Shown here: positions 1-7,275 of the stretch, piece by piece | How the letters are laid out: each line of letters begins with the position of its first letter | Position numbering within the stretch: position 1 is the stretch's first letter | Assembly: GCA_937907455.1 (NCBI GenBank) | Contig: CALESQ010000040.1 | Location: forward strand, 4,488 to 68,487 | Reading direction: 5' to 3' | From: an uncultured Caldilineales bacterium | Lineage (GTDB): Bacteria; Chloroflexota; Anaerolineae; JAAEKA01 | DNA: 64,000 bases | Translations under genes and position numbers: made by a program | Notes under the pieces: generated by a model | Database searches by the model: none | The model's input: the letters and a program-made list of their open reading frames with translations, nothing else | Told to the model about the DNA's origin: nothing

Positions 1-1
1 G

Positions 2-442
2 CCGGACCTGGGCACGTGGCTGGTCACTGCGACCTTCACCGACACAGTAGCCGGCGCCAGCGGGTCCGTTCCCTTCCCCCTGGAAGTTGCGCCGTCCAAG
101 CTGCACGGCTCCTTCGTCGGGCCGGAGGAGATGAAGATCTTTGTGTCGGTGGTGGAGCCGCTGGAGCCGCGCGTGGGCCGCCAACCCTTCGAGGTCTACG
201 TCATGCAGAAGCGCGGCATGTTCGAGTGGCCGACGCTAGACGATCTCCTGCTGGAGATCACGCCGGAGATGCCAACCATGGGCCACGGCTCGCCCGGCAA
301 CGAGAATCCCGTCGCGCAGGGCGACGGCCACTACCTGGGCAAGGTCAACTTCAGCATGAGCGGCCCGTGGACCGTGACGGTAGTCGTCAAGGATGGCGAT
401 GCCATATTGGGCGAAGTTGTGTTAGAATACGACGTACCGTAA
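2..442 (+). CDS. YtkA-like domain protein, 5' end outside window
   Basis: The reading frame is open from base 2, so the first internal Met (base 131) is not the start and the gene is cut by the left edge. The last ~85 residues read like the YtkA-like fold: a MPTMGHGSP segment, then a Gly/Asp turn before YLGKVNFSMSGPW and a beta-rich C-terminus. YtkA-like domains are small exported beta-sandwiches often found with copper or cytochrome proteins, and the next gene here is a cytochrome c lipoprotein. An upstream beta-rich segment (WLVTATFTDTVAG) suggests a second domain. Exact function is unknown. It could be part of a larger exported or copper-related protein. Confidence 0.6.
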   Translation, partial: PDLGTWLVTATFTDTVAGASGSVPFPLEVAPSKLHGSFVGPEEMKIFVSVVEPLEPRVGRQPFEVYVMQKRGMFEWPTLDDLLLEITPEMPTMGHGSPGNENPVAQGDGHYLGKVNFSMSGPWTVTVVVKDGDAILGEVVLEYDVP

Positions 443-590
443 CATGATGTGATGCGTAAAACGTGAGATGTGACGCCTCAAGACCCTGCGTGGACCTCAT
501 CCCGCATCACGTTGCACGCTGCTCAGCAGCAAGCGAATTGCTACATCTGAGGCTAACGCCCAAGTAAATAGTCTACATAAGGAGTACACC

Positions 591-1019
591 ATGAAGAAGA
601 CACTACTCATCGTCACCCTTCTACTGCTTGTGCTGTCGATCCTGGCAGCATGTGGTGGAGGCGGCAGTGAGCCTGCCCCGGCTGCTGAGCCCGCTGCACA
701 GCCCGCCGCACAAGAGCCCGCTGCCCAACCCGTAGCGCAGGGCGACCCGGTCAAAGGAAAGGAAGCCTTTGCCACCTGCGCCGGCTGCCACGGGCCGGAG
801 GGCAAGGGCATCGAAGGGCTGGGCAAGGACATGACCAGCAGCGAGTTCATCGCCAGCCAGACCGACGAGCAACTCATGGCCTTCATCAAGACCGGCCGGC
901 CTGCCAGCGACCCGCTCAACACCGTCGGCGTGGATATGCCTCCCAAGGGCGGCAATCCGGCCTTGACCGACGAACAACTGAGAGACATCGTCGCCTACAT
1001 CCGCAGCATTCAGCAGTAA
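591..1019 (+). CDS. Monoheme cytochrome c lipoprotein
   Basis: 142 residues. The N-terminus is a lipoprotein signal (charged MKK, hydrophobic stretch, lipobox LAAC at about residue 21), followed by a low-complexity Pro/Ala/Glu linker to about residue 50 and then a class I cytochrome c domain. One heme-binding motif CAGCH is visible at about residues 63-67, and VDMPPKG near residue 111 supplies the probable axial Met. It should be anchored outside the cytoplasmic membrane and carry electrons. The start is supported by ATAAGGAGTACACC just before the ATG. It follows the YtkA-like gene by about 150 bases of spacer. The redox partner cannot be named from sequence. Confidence 0.85.
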   Translation: MKKTLLIVTLLLLVLSILAACGGGGSEPAPAAEPAAQPAAQEPAAQPVAQGDPVKGKEAFATCAGCHGPEGKGIEGLGKDMTSSEFIASQTDEQLMAFIKTGRPASDPLNTVGVDMPPKGGNPALTDEQLRDIVAYIRSIQQ

Positions 1020-1141
1020 ACCGCAGGCTAACAGAAGGCGCGGATCGGAGATAGTCTGATGCGCGCTTTCTGTCTATCCGCGATTCTTGTCCGGCCGGTA
1101 AAGCCGCCCGCCAGCTTTCGCCGCGAGAAAATCCCCAATCC

Positions 1142-1690
1142 ATGCACCCGCGCGATCACTTGATCCTTTCCACTGCGGCGGCTGCGGCGGTCTATCCGTT
1201 GCTGGGCAGGAGCGTGCTCCTGTCCTGGGCCGCCAGCCTTCTGGCCGATCTGGACCACGCGCCTGCCTACGTTAGCCGTCAGGGCCTGGCGTCGCCCGGC
1301 GCAATGTGGCGTTACTTTCGCAGCGGCGAGGGTGGCGAACAACAGCATCTTCTGCATCGCTGGCCGCTGATCTTGGCCGGGATGGCGGCGGCCCCGTTGG
1401 CGCCGTTGATCGCCTGGGCCGCGTTAGGCCTGGCCTTTCATCGCCTGCTGGACGACGGGCATAGCCGGCTGCGGCCGGCCTGGCGGCGCTGGTGCTGGCG
1501 GCTGAGCGCCAAGGGGCGTCTGCACGCCAAGATCCGGCGCCGGGACGGCTACGTTTGCCGCATGTGCGGCGCGTTCGGCGTGCTGCAGGAACTGCATCAC
1601 ATCGTCCCTGAAAGCCAAGGGGGTTCCAATCAACCGGACAACCTGATCAGTGTCTGCAAGACCTGTCATCGAGCGCTGCACGGCGACTGA
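1142..1690 (+). CDS. YdjM-like membrane domain fused to HNH nuclease domain
   Basis: 182 residues with two parts. Residues 1-~120 are hydrophobic with His/Asp positions typical of YdjM-type membrane-bound putative metal hydrolases: an early His, DLDHAP at about 36-41, HRW at about 72, and HRLLDDGH. Residues ~128-182 form an HNH domain with two Cys pairs (CRMC and CKTC), LHHIVPE as the catalytic His strand, a Gly-Gly-Asn turn and a closing HRALH. HNH proteins cut nucleic acid; YdjM proteins have unknown chemistry. The junction is continuous in frame, with no stop or frameshift. I infer a membrane-tethered nuclease. A chance fusion of two decaying genes is possible because pseudogenes lie nearby. 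Confidence 0.6.
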   Translation: MHPRDHLILSTAAAAAVYPLLGRSVLLSWAASLLADLDHAPAYVSRQGLASPGAMWRYFRSGEGGEQQHLLHRWPLILAGMAAAPLAPLIAWAALGLAFHRLLDDGHSRLRPAWRRWCWRLSAKGRLHAKIRRRDGYVCRMCGAFGVLQELHHIVPESQGGSNQPDNLISVCKTCHRALHGD

Positions 1691-1702
1691 GGACTGACGG
1701 TC

Positions 1703-1888
1703 GTGGCCGATTTTCGTCCGCATGGAGGGGAGCCGCGCACGCAGAACGTACTCTCACGGGCCGTCTTCCTCGGCCTGGGCGCTGTGCCCGTCGGTGCCTT
1801 CTACGACGAGGACGTGCAGCAGGTGCTTGCATTGTCCGATGATCAGCCGCCGCTCTATCTGATTCCCGTGGGCGCGCTGCAATCCTGA
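1703..1888 (+). pseudogene. Nitroreductase/SagB-type C-terminal remnant
   Basis: About 60 codons, openable from a GTG, with no proper RBS. The end reads GLGAVPVGAFYDEDVQQV then LYLIPVG, which matches the C-terminal strand of SagB/ThcOx-type nitroreductases (oxidoreductases binding FMN). The FMN-binding N-terminal two thirds are absent and the preceding gene is unrelated, so this is most likely the tail of a deleted gene. Similarity is by memory of the family pattern only. Confidence 0.5.
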
Positions 1889-2023
1889 CGCGGTCTCTAT
1901 GCACGGAGCATAGGCGCCCAGCGCTTGCCCATTGGCGCGCCGATGTGACTAATGTCGCTGCACGCGCCGCATAGCCTGTGTTATCGTGGGTCAAAATGAG
2001 TACATCACAAGGAGTTACTGGCC

Positions 2024-2359
2024 ATGTCACCTTTCGCTGAGGTTCCATTCTTCCACGTTGCCGACCTGCTGGCCCAACTGCCCGACATTCCGCCCGACAG
2101 CATCGTCAGTCGCACCTTCTACTCGGACCAGTCGCTCAAGGCCATCCTGTTCGGCTTCGCCGCCGGCCAGGAGCTGTCCGAGCACACCGCAGCCCGGCCG
2201 GCCATCCTGCACTTCCTGCAAGGCCAGGCCCGCCTCACCCTGGGCGACCACGCCAGCAGCGCCGGGCCGGGCACCTGGGTCCACATGCAACCTCACCTGC
2301 CCCATAGCATCTACGCCGAGACCACCGTCGTCATGCTGCTCACCATGCTCCCAATCTAA
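2024..2359 (+). CDS. Cupin-domain protein
   Basis: 111 residues, the size of a single small cupin (conserved beta-barrel). A first cupin motif is visible around LSEHTAARPAILHFLQG and a second around GTWVHMQPHLPHSIYAE, giving His and Glu positions that could bind one metal ion. The protein has no signal peptide. A good RBS (CACAAGGAGTTACTGGCC) sets the start. It stands just upstream of a run of membrane proteins and is separated from them by a short-word repeat. Small cupins of this kind are often regulators or isomerase-like; substrate is not predictable. Confidence 0.8.
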   Translation: MSPFAEVPFFHVADLLAQLPDIPPDSIVSRTFYSDQSLKAILFGFAAGQELSEHTAARPAILHFLQGQARLTLGDHASSAGPGTWVHMQPHLPHSIYAETTVVMLLTMLPI

Positions 2360-2365
2360 CGCAGC

Positions 2366-2419
2366 GCCTTGCAACCTGCCACCTGCAACCTGCCACCTGC
2401 AACCTGCAACCTGCCACCC
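2366..2419 (+). repeat. Short-word tandem repeat (CAACCTGC / CACCTGC)
   Basis: The spacer between the cupin and the next membrane gene is almost entirely made of CAACCTGC and CACCTGC words, about six copies in a row, and runs right up to the ATG at 2422. No conventional RBS is visible in it. It resembles the other word-built spacers in this window (15826-15870, 16045-16092, 62223-62315, 62806-63045). Confidence 0.75.
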
Positions 2420-2421
2420 TC

Positions 2422-3522
2422 ATGCGCCGCATCAACCTCCCTTTCCTCTTGTTAGCCGTTCTGGCTCTGCTGGCCGGCCTCTGGGCCGGGCTGATCCGGC
2501 TGCCCTGGCCGCTGCCGCCGCTGCAGCCCACCCTACCCATGGCCCACGGCCCGCTGATGGTCAGCGGCTTTCTGGGCACGCTGATTGGCCTGGAGCGCGC
2601 GGTCGGGCTGAGCGCGTTGGGGCCTGGCCGGCGCTGGGTCTACGCTGCGCCGGCGCTGGCAGGGCTGGGTGGCCTGACGCTGCTCGCCGGCGTGCCCGGC
2701 CTGCCCGGCCCACTGCTGGTCACCCTGGGCAGCGCGGTGCTGCTGGCCGCCATGCTCTCCATCGTTCGCCTCCAGCCCCTGCTGCACACCTGGGTGATGG
2801 CGCTGGGCGCGTTGGCCTGGCTGGGCGGCAACCTGCTCTGGCTGTTCGGCTGGACCGTGGCCGGGGTCAGCCTGTGGTGGGCGGGCTTTCTGGTGCTGAC
2901 CATCGTCGGTGAGCGGCTGGAGCTCAGCCGGATGTTGCGCCTTTCGGCCTTCCGGCGCGCTGCGTTTCTGGCCGGTCTGGTGCTCTTCGCCAGCGGCATG
3001 GTCCTGTCGACGTGGGCCTACGCGCCCGGTGTGCGGGTGGCCAGCCTGGGCATGATCGCGCTGGCGCTGTGGCTGCTGGCCTTCGATATTGCCCGCCGCA
3101 CTGTGCGCAAGACCGGCCTGACACGTTACATCGCCATGGCGTTGCTGGCCGGCTACTTTTGGCTGGGTGTGGCAGGGCTGCTGGGCCTGCGCTTCGGCGG
3201 CGAGACAGCGGGCCTCCGCTACGACGCATTTCTACACAGCATCTTCGTCGGCTTCGTCTTCTCCATGATCTTCGCCCACGCGCCGATTATCGTGCCGGCC
3301 ATCACCGGCCTGGCCCTGACCTTTCACCGCGGCTTCTACGCGCCGCTCATCCTGCTGCAAGCCTCGCTGGCTCTACGCGTCATCGGCGATCTGCTGCCGG
3401 CTCTTGCTCTGCGCCGCTGGGGCGGCCTGCTTAACGAGGCAGCGATCCTGCTGTTTCTGGCCATGCTGGCGCTCACGATCCTGCGGGGACGGAAACGTGA
3501 AGACGTGAAACGCGAAACGTGA
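2422..3522 (+). CDS. Polytopic membrane protein, NnrS-like (tentative)
   Basis: 366 residues, almost entirely hydrophobic, with roughly ten to twelve membrane segments separated by short loops. Conserved-looking positions include MAHGPLMVSGFLGTLIGLERAV in the N-terminal half and FAHAPIIVPAITG in the C-terminal half; both contain a His in or near a membrane segment, as in heme- or copper-binding membrane proteins such as NnrS. The two following genes are small heme-copper-oxidase-like proteins, so a role in nitrogen-oxide or heme/copper handling is inferred. The family assignment is uncertain; it may equally be an uncharacterised integral membrane family. Confidence 0.55.
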   Translation: MRRINLPFLLLAVLALLAGLWAGLIRLPWPLPPLQPTLPMAHGPLMVSGFLGTLIGLERAVGLSALGPGRRWVYAAPALAGLGGLTLLAGVPGLPGPLLVTLGSAVLLAAMLSIVRLQPLLHTWVMALGALAWLGGNLLWLFGWTVAGVSLWWAGFLVLTIVGERLELSRMLRLSAFRRAAFLAGLVLFASGMVLSTWAYAPGVRVASLGMIALALWLLAFDIARRTVRKTGLTRYIAMALLAGYFWLGVAGLLGLRFGGETAGLRYDAFLHSIFVGFVFSMIFAHAPIIVPAITGLALTFHRGFYAPLILLQASLALRVIGDLLPALALRRWGGLLNEAAILLFLAMLALTILRGRKREDVKRET

Positions 3523-3605
3523 CACCTAACTCGTGACCTCGCTTCATGCACACAGCTTCCGGTCACGCATTATGCATTAAGTATCACGTTTTTCCGAGAT
3601 TTCTC

Positions 3606-4025
3606 ATGCCCACCCTCACCCGCCTCTACGTCAAGACCTCCCTCGTCTACCTGGTGGCCGCGCTGCTGCTGGCAGTGGTGTTTGCCCTGGCGCAGGCGAC
3701 GACGCTGCCGCTGCTGCTGGCCGCGGCCGGGCCGGTCTACGTCCACCTCTTCCTGGTCGGCTGGGTCACGCAGTTGATCATGGGCATCGTCTTCTGGATG
3801 TTCCCCAAGCAGAGCCGGGAGCGGCCGCGCGGCAGCGAACGGCTGGCGGCAGTGGTCTATGGGCTGCTCAACGCGGGGCTGGTCCTGAGGGTGGTGGGCG
3901 AGCCGGCGCGGGCCGTGTCGCCGGCCGCTCTGTGGAGCTGGCTGCTGGCTGCGTCGGCCCTGTTGCAGTGGCTGGCCGGCGTTGGCTTCGTGGCCAACAC
4001 CTGGGGCCGGGTCAAGGAGCGCTGA
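3606..4025 (+). CDS. Small membrane protein resembling heme-copper oxidase subunit I
   Basis: 139 residues from the ATG at 3606 (an upstream in-frame ATG at 3546 would add a hydrophilic, spacer-like stretch). Four membrane segments are predicted by eye. The second carries VHLFLVGWVTQLIMGIVFW then a Pro, a pattern like the His-bearing helices of cbb3/NorB-type subunit I, but the protein is only about a quarter of the length of a real subunit and has no room for the full set of heme and copper ligands. It overlaps nothing and is followed after one base by a paralogue. Probable role: heme-binding or assembly factor; function unknown. Confidence 0.6.
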   Translation: MPTLTRLYVKTSLVYLVAALLLAVVFALAQATTLPLLLAAAGPVYVHLFLVGWVTQLIMGIVFWMFPKQSRERPRGSERLAAVVYGLLNAGLVLRVVGEPARAVSPAALWSWLLAASALLQWLAGVGFVANTWGRVKER

Positions 4026-4026
4026 G

Positions 4027-4428
4027 ATGCCCCGCTTGAGCGTTTGGTTCATCCGCCTGGCGCTGCTTTATCTGGCAGCAGGGTTCAGCTTCGGCGCGCT
4101 GATGCTGGCCAACAAGGGGCTGGACTTCGCGCCGTTCCTGTGGCGGCTGCGTCCGGCGCACATCGAGCTGCTGCTGGTGGGCTGGACGGTGCAACTGGCC
4201 ATGGGCGTGGCCTTCTGGATCCTGCCCCGCTTCCAGTCGTCGCGCGGCGATGAGCGTCCGGTCTGGGTCGCCCTGGTCTCGATCAACCTGGGCGTCTGGC
4301 TGGTCAGCCTGGGCGTCGTTGTCGATCTGGATGGATGGAATTTGGTCGCCGGCCGGCTGGCTGAGCTGGCCGCAGTGGCGGCCTTTGCCTGGCATGCCTG
4401 GCCGCGTATCAAGCCGATAGGACAGTGA
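4027..4428 (+). CDS. Second small oxidase-subunit-I-like membrane protein (paralogue)
   Basis: 133 residues with four predicted membrane segments. The segment around residue 40 (HIELLLVGWTVQLAMGVAFW then LPR) lines up with the equivalent segment of the preceding protein, so the two are clearly paralogues from tandem duplication. Its ATG is one base after the stop codon of the first copy, which implies translational coupling and perhaps a heterodimer. Like its partner it has one obvious intramembrane His and is far shorter than a catalytic heme-copper subunit. No catalytic claim can be made. Confidence 0.6.
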   Translation: MPRLSVWFIRLALLYLAAGFSFGALMLANKGLDFAPFLWRLRPAHIELLLVGWTVQLAMGVAFWILPRFQSSRGDERPVWVALVSINLGVWLVSLGVVVDLDGWNLVAGRLAELAAVAAFAWHAWPRIKPIGQ

Positions 4429-4434
4429 CCATGC

Positions 4435-4600
4435 GTATTCTGGCAATCATCACCAGCGGCTAAGGCCGCCGTCACGGGGAGGACATCTGCGCCCACGCGC
4501 CAGCCGGCCGGCAAGCCATCGCTCTTGGCGCAGCAATGGGATCGGTCTATGCTCTGTCCAGCGCCCTGCTGCGCCGCCAGCAGCGCCCCTCCCTGCGGCC
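4435..4600 (+). pseudogene. DUF166-like N-terminal remnant with internal stop
   Basis: From the ATG at 4432 the frame reads MRILAIITSG, then TAA, then GRRHGEDICAHAPAG. Proteins of the DUF166 family begin with a hydrophobic strand followed by a G-(E)-Y-G-x-R-H segment, so the TAA sits where a Tyr codon is expected. After about 40 codons the similarity fades. This looks like the first part of a gene lost by deletion and a nonsense change. Family assignment is by pattern memory. Confidence 0.4.
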
Positions 4601-4603
4601 ACG

Positions 4604-4835
4604 CTATCCTCGCAGCTCCTCACAAAGAAACGCCCAGATATCGGTCGCCTCGTCGATCAGGATGGCTGTTGGCTTGCCCATCCCGTGCCCGGCGCGCGCC
4701 TGCATACGGATCAGCACCGGCGCGTCGCCGGCCTGTGCAGCTTGTAGCGCGGCCGCGAACTTGAACGGATGCTACGGCGCCACGCGGTCGTCGTGGTCGC
4801 CCGTCACCACCAGGGTGGCGGGAGCGGTTGATCAG
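4604..4835 (-). pseudogene. Prolyl oligopeptidase C-terminal remnant with internal stop
   Basis: On the minus strand the frame reads PATLVVTGDHDDRVAP, a TAG stop, then HPFKFAAALQAAQ, and further on RAGHGMGKPTA, ending in ELRG and a TAG at 4604. This is the end of an S9A prolyl oligopeptidase: the Asp of DHDDRV and the His of AGHG are two members of the catalytic triad. The Ser-bearing part and everything before it are missing, and the internal stop confirms inactivity. Confidence 0.65.
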
Positions 4836-5728
4836 GACTGCACCGCCAGGCTCTCCTTACCCAGCGCTGACATAAAGGCCAGCGTCGCTGGCGTGGGCCG
4901 CCGATCCTTGCGTGCCAGCGTAACCAGTTGGCGCGCAAAGCTGAACTCGGCCATCGGTGAGATGCATAGCGCCCCTTGAGCAAGCTCCAGCGCCAGGCTG
5001 CGCCGCGAGACGAAGCCCACGCCCAGGCCAGCCGCCACGCCACGCCGCACCCCCTCACAGCCGGCGATCTCCAGCACCCGCCCCGGCCGCGTCTCAAGCT
5101 GCGCCAATCCGGCCACCACCGCCTCCCTGATGCCCGAGCCGGTCTCCCGGAGTATCAAGGTCTCGTCGACCAGCGCCCTGCGGCTGAACGTGGCCTCTCC
5201 TGCCAGTCGATGGCCAGGCGGCGTAACCAGCACGATCTGATCAGCTGCGAAGGGTGTTATTTGCAGCCCTGGCGCTTCGGGCCGCAGGCCCACGAAGCCC
5301 AGGTCCGCTGCGCCATGCAGCACCTGATCTGCCACGGCGGCGCTGTTGCCCAGCCAGAGACTGATCTCGATGCCTGGGTAACGCCGCCCAAAACGCGCCA
5401 GCGCCTCCGGCAATAGATACAGTCCCGGGGTGCTGCTGGCAGCCAAGCGCAGATAACCGCGTTCAAGCCCGCCCATTTCCCCCAGCACCCGACGTACCTC
5501 CTCGCTCAGGGTCGCCACACGGCCGGCATAGTCGGCCAGGATACGGCCGGCGTCGGTCAGCTCCACTCGGCTGCCCGCGCGGTGAAAGAGTTGCACCCCT
5601 AGCTCGACCTCTAGCTGGCGGATGTGCTTCGAAACCGCTGGTTGGCTGAGGTGTAATTCGTCGGCGGCCTGGGAGAAGCTGAGACGGGCGGCGACCGCCT
5701 GGAACACGGCGAGGCGTGGAAAATCCAT
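4832..5728 (-). CDS. LysR-family transcriptional regulator
   Basis: 298 residues from the ATG at 5728 (a GTG four codons upstream lies inside an operator-like palindrome, so the ATG is preferred). Residues 1-60 form the winged helix-turn-helix: AVFQAVAARLSFSQAADELH, LSQPAVSKHIRQLE and LGVQLFHR are characteristic. Residues ~90-295 are the periplasmic-binding-protein-like effector domain. The gene is divergent from selD; the 90-base gap between them holds a classical LysR box. By family habit it should repress itself and activate the divergent selD-dsrE-sqr genes in response to a small ligand. The effector is unknown. Its tail overlaps the prolyl oligopeptidase remnant by a few bases. Confidence 0.92.
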   Translation of the reverse strand: MDFPRLAVFQAVAARLSFSQAADELHLSQPAVSKHIRQLEVELGVQLFHRAGSRVELTDAGRILADYAGRVATLSEEVRRVLGEMGGLERGYLRLAASSTPGLYLLPEALARFGRRYPGIEISLWLGNSAAVADQVLHGAADLGFVGLRPEAPGLQITPFAADQIVLVTPPGHRLAGEATFSRRALVDETLILRETGSGIREAVVAGLAQLETRPGRVLEIAGCEGVRRGVAAGLGVGFVSRRSLALELAQGALCISPMAEFSFARQLVTLARKDRRPTPATLAFMSALGKESLAVQS

Positions 5729-5732
5729 TGCT

Positions 5733-5747
5733 ATAACCACAAGTTAT
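5733..5747. promoter_or_regulatory. LysR-type operator (ATAAC-N5-GTTAT)
   Basis: A perfect 5+5 bp inverted repeat, ATAAC CACAA GTTAT, fits the T-N11-A rule for LysR-family boxes. It lies immediately upstream of the preferred lysR start and about 70 bases upstream of selD, the usual position for a box serving a divergent pair. Confidence 0.6.
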
Positions 5748-5817
5748 CGTCTGGATAATTGATTGGCTATTGCATTATGGCGCGAAGCTGTTACACTGTC
5801 AAACGGAGCGTAACCCC

Positions 5818-6867
5818 ATGATCGATTACCCTGGCATCAAGCTGACTTCTCTTTCGCACGGCGCGGGCTGAGCGTGCAAAATCGGCCCGGCCGATCTGGC
5901 GCAGGTGCTGCGCCATCTGACACCCCCGCAGAACCCCAACCTGCTCAGCAGCTTTGATGGCAACAGCGACGCTGCGGTCTATCGACTGGCCGACGATCTG
6001 GCCCTGGTGCAGACGGTGGACTACATTACCCCGATCGTCGACGACCCAGAGGCTTTTGGCGCCATCGCCGCGGCCAACGCCCTGTCGGACATCTACGCCA
6101 TGGGCGGCCGGCCGCTGCTGGCCCTCAATCTGGTCGGTTTTCCCATCAAGACGCTGCCGATGGGGGTCCTGGAGGCAATCCTGCGCGGCGGCGAGGCCAA
6201 GCTGGCCGAGGCGGGCGTCACGTTGGGGGGCGGCCATTCGATCGAGGACCTGGAGCCTAAGTACGGCCTGGCCGTGACCGGCATCGTCGATCCCAGGCGC
6301 ATGGTCACCAATGCCGGCGCGCGGCCGGGCGACGCGCTCCTCCTGACCAAGCCGCTGGGCACCGGCATCATTACCACAGGCATCGATCGCGGGCTGACGG
6401 ACGGCGGAGCAGTCCACAAGGTCACAGTGCTTATGGCGCAGCTCAACCGGGCCGCGTCAGAGGCCATGCTGGCAGTTGGCGTCCATGCCTGCACCGACGT
6501 TAGCGGCTTTGGGCTGTTGGGCCACCTGCGTGAGCTGGCTGCTGCCAGCGGGGTCGGCGCCAGGATCTCGGCCGGACAGACGCCGGTGCTTCCTGAGACC
6601 TGGAACCTGGCCCGGCAGGGAGCCATCCCCGATGGCTCGCACAACAACGCCCGCTTCCTGGCGCGCTCTGTCCACTGGGCGCCAGAGGTGTCGACCGAGG
6701 CGCAGGCCATCCTGTGCGACGCCCAGACTTCAGGTGGGTTGTTGATCGCCGTGCCCCGTGCCAGGGAAGCCGCGCTCTTGGGACAGTTGCAGCAGGCCGG
6801 CGCTACCGGCGCCATTATTGGCGAAATCACGCCCGGCGCGGTCGGGCAAATCGAAGTCACACCCTAA
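5818..6867 (+). CDS. selD: Selenide, water dikinase, selenocysteine-containing (UGA at codon 18)
   Basis: 349 residues when the TGA at 5869-5871 is read as selenocysteine. SelD makes selenophosphate from selenide and ATP for Sec-tRNA and selenouridine synthesis. The N-terminus reads SLSHGAG-U-ACKIGP: the UGA occupies the catalytic Cys/Sec position and Lys21 follows three residues later, as in the family. The frame continues unbroken through the AIRS-like ATP-binding and C-terminal domains (VDYITPIVDDPEAFG, GGHSIED, CTDVSGFGLLGH, QTSGGLL). Starting at a later Met would remove the catalytic site. GGAG precedes the ATG. Downstream of the UGA are two hairpins that could be the bacterial SECIS. 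Divergent from a LysR gene, followed by dsrE. Confidence 0.9.
5881..5914 (+). promoter_or_regulatory. Candidate bacterial SECIS element for selD
   Basis: Two adjacent stem-loops follow the UGA: ATCGGC-CCG-GCCGAT (5881-5895) and GGCGCA-GGTGC-TGCGCC (5898-5914). The second has a loop beginning with GG about 33 bases after the UGA, within the usual 16-37 base window for the apical loop of bacterial SECIS. Which of the two binds SelB is not decidable here. Confidence 0.5.
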
Positions 6868-6905
6868 GCGCGTGCAGCGCGCCAGCCACCCATGAGGAGG
6901 TCGCC

Positions 6906-7271
6906 ATGGCTGAAAACCACTCACGCACTTACTTGTTCATCATCAACGACGCACCCTACGGCAATGAACGCCCCTACAACGCACTGCGTCTGGCCATGAA
7001 CCTGGCCAAACTGCCGGAGGCCATTGTGCAGGTCTTCCTGATCGGCGATGGCGTCAACTGCGCCATCAGCGGCCAGAAGACCCCCAACGGCTACTACAAC
7101 ATCGAGCGCATGCTGCAATCCATCGCCCGCAAGGGCCTGGTCGCCACCTGAGGAAGCTGTTCAGAGGCCCGCGGGCTCGGGCCAGAGCGGTTTATCGACG
7201 GGACGCAAGCGGGCGGTATGCAGCTTCTGGCCGAATGGACGGCAGCCGCCGACCAGGTGCTGGTGTTCTGA
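6906..7271 (+). CDS. DsrE-family protein with selenocysteine in a UxxC motif
   Basis: 121 residues when the TGA at 7149-7151 is translated as Sec, the normal size of a cytoplasmic DsrE/DsrF-like protein; stopping at the UGA would give 81. Before the UGA are the family marks YLFIINDAPYGNERPYNALR, FLIGDGVNC and GQKTPNGYYNIERML. After it the frame continues as U-G-S-C, SEARGLG, and ends LAEWTAAADQVLVF, the usual end of the family, then a second TGA. The UGA falls exactly on the first Cys of the CGTC-like motif. A strong RBS (GAGGAGGTCGCC) precedes the ATG. It lies 38 bases after Sec-containing selD and before an SQR-like gene, so a role in sulfur or selenium transfer is inferred. The alternative is a Cys-to-stop mutation. 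Confidence 0.75.
7152..7183 (+). promoter_or_regulatory. Candidate bacterial SECIS element for dsrE
   Basis: Fourteen bases after the UGA begins a perfect 6-bp stem GGCCCG (7166-7171) and CGGGCC (7178-7183) closing the loop CGGGCT. The loop lies 20-25 bases after the UGA and contains G residues near its 5' side, consistent with bacterial SECIS geometry. Confidence 0.5.
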
Positions 7272-7275
7272 GTCC

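Noticed and set aside
7149..7151. dsrE UGA as a simple nonsense mutation in a decaying region
   Set aside because: Considered because remnants lie nearby, but the frame is open and conserved after the UGA, the UGA is on the redox Cys, a hairpin follows, and selD next door has the same feature. Not fully excluded.
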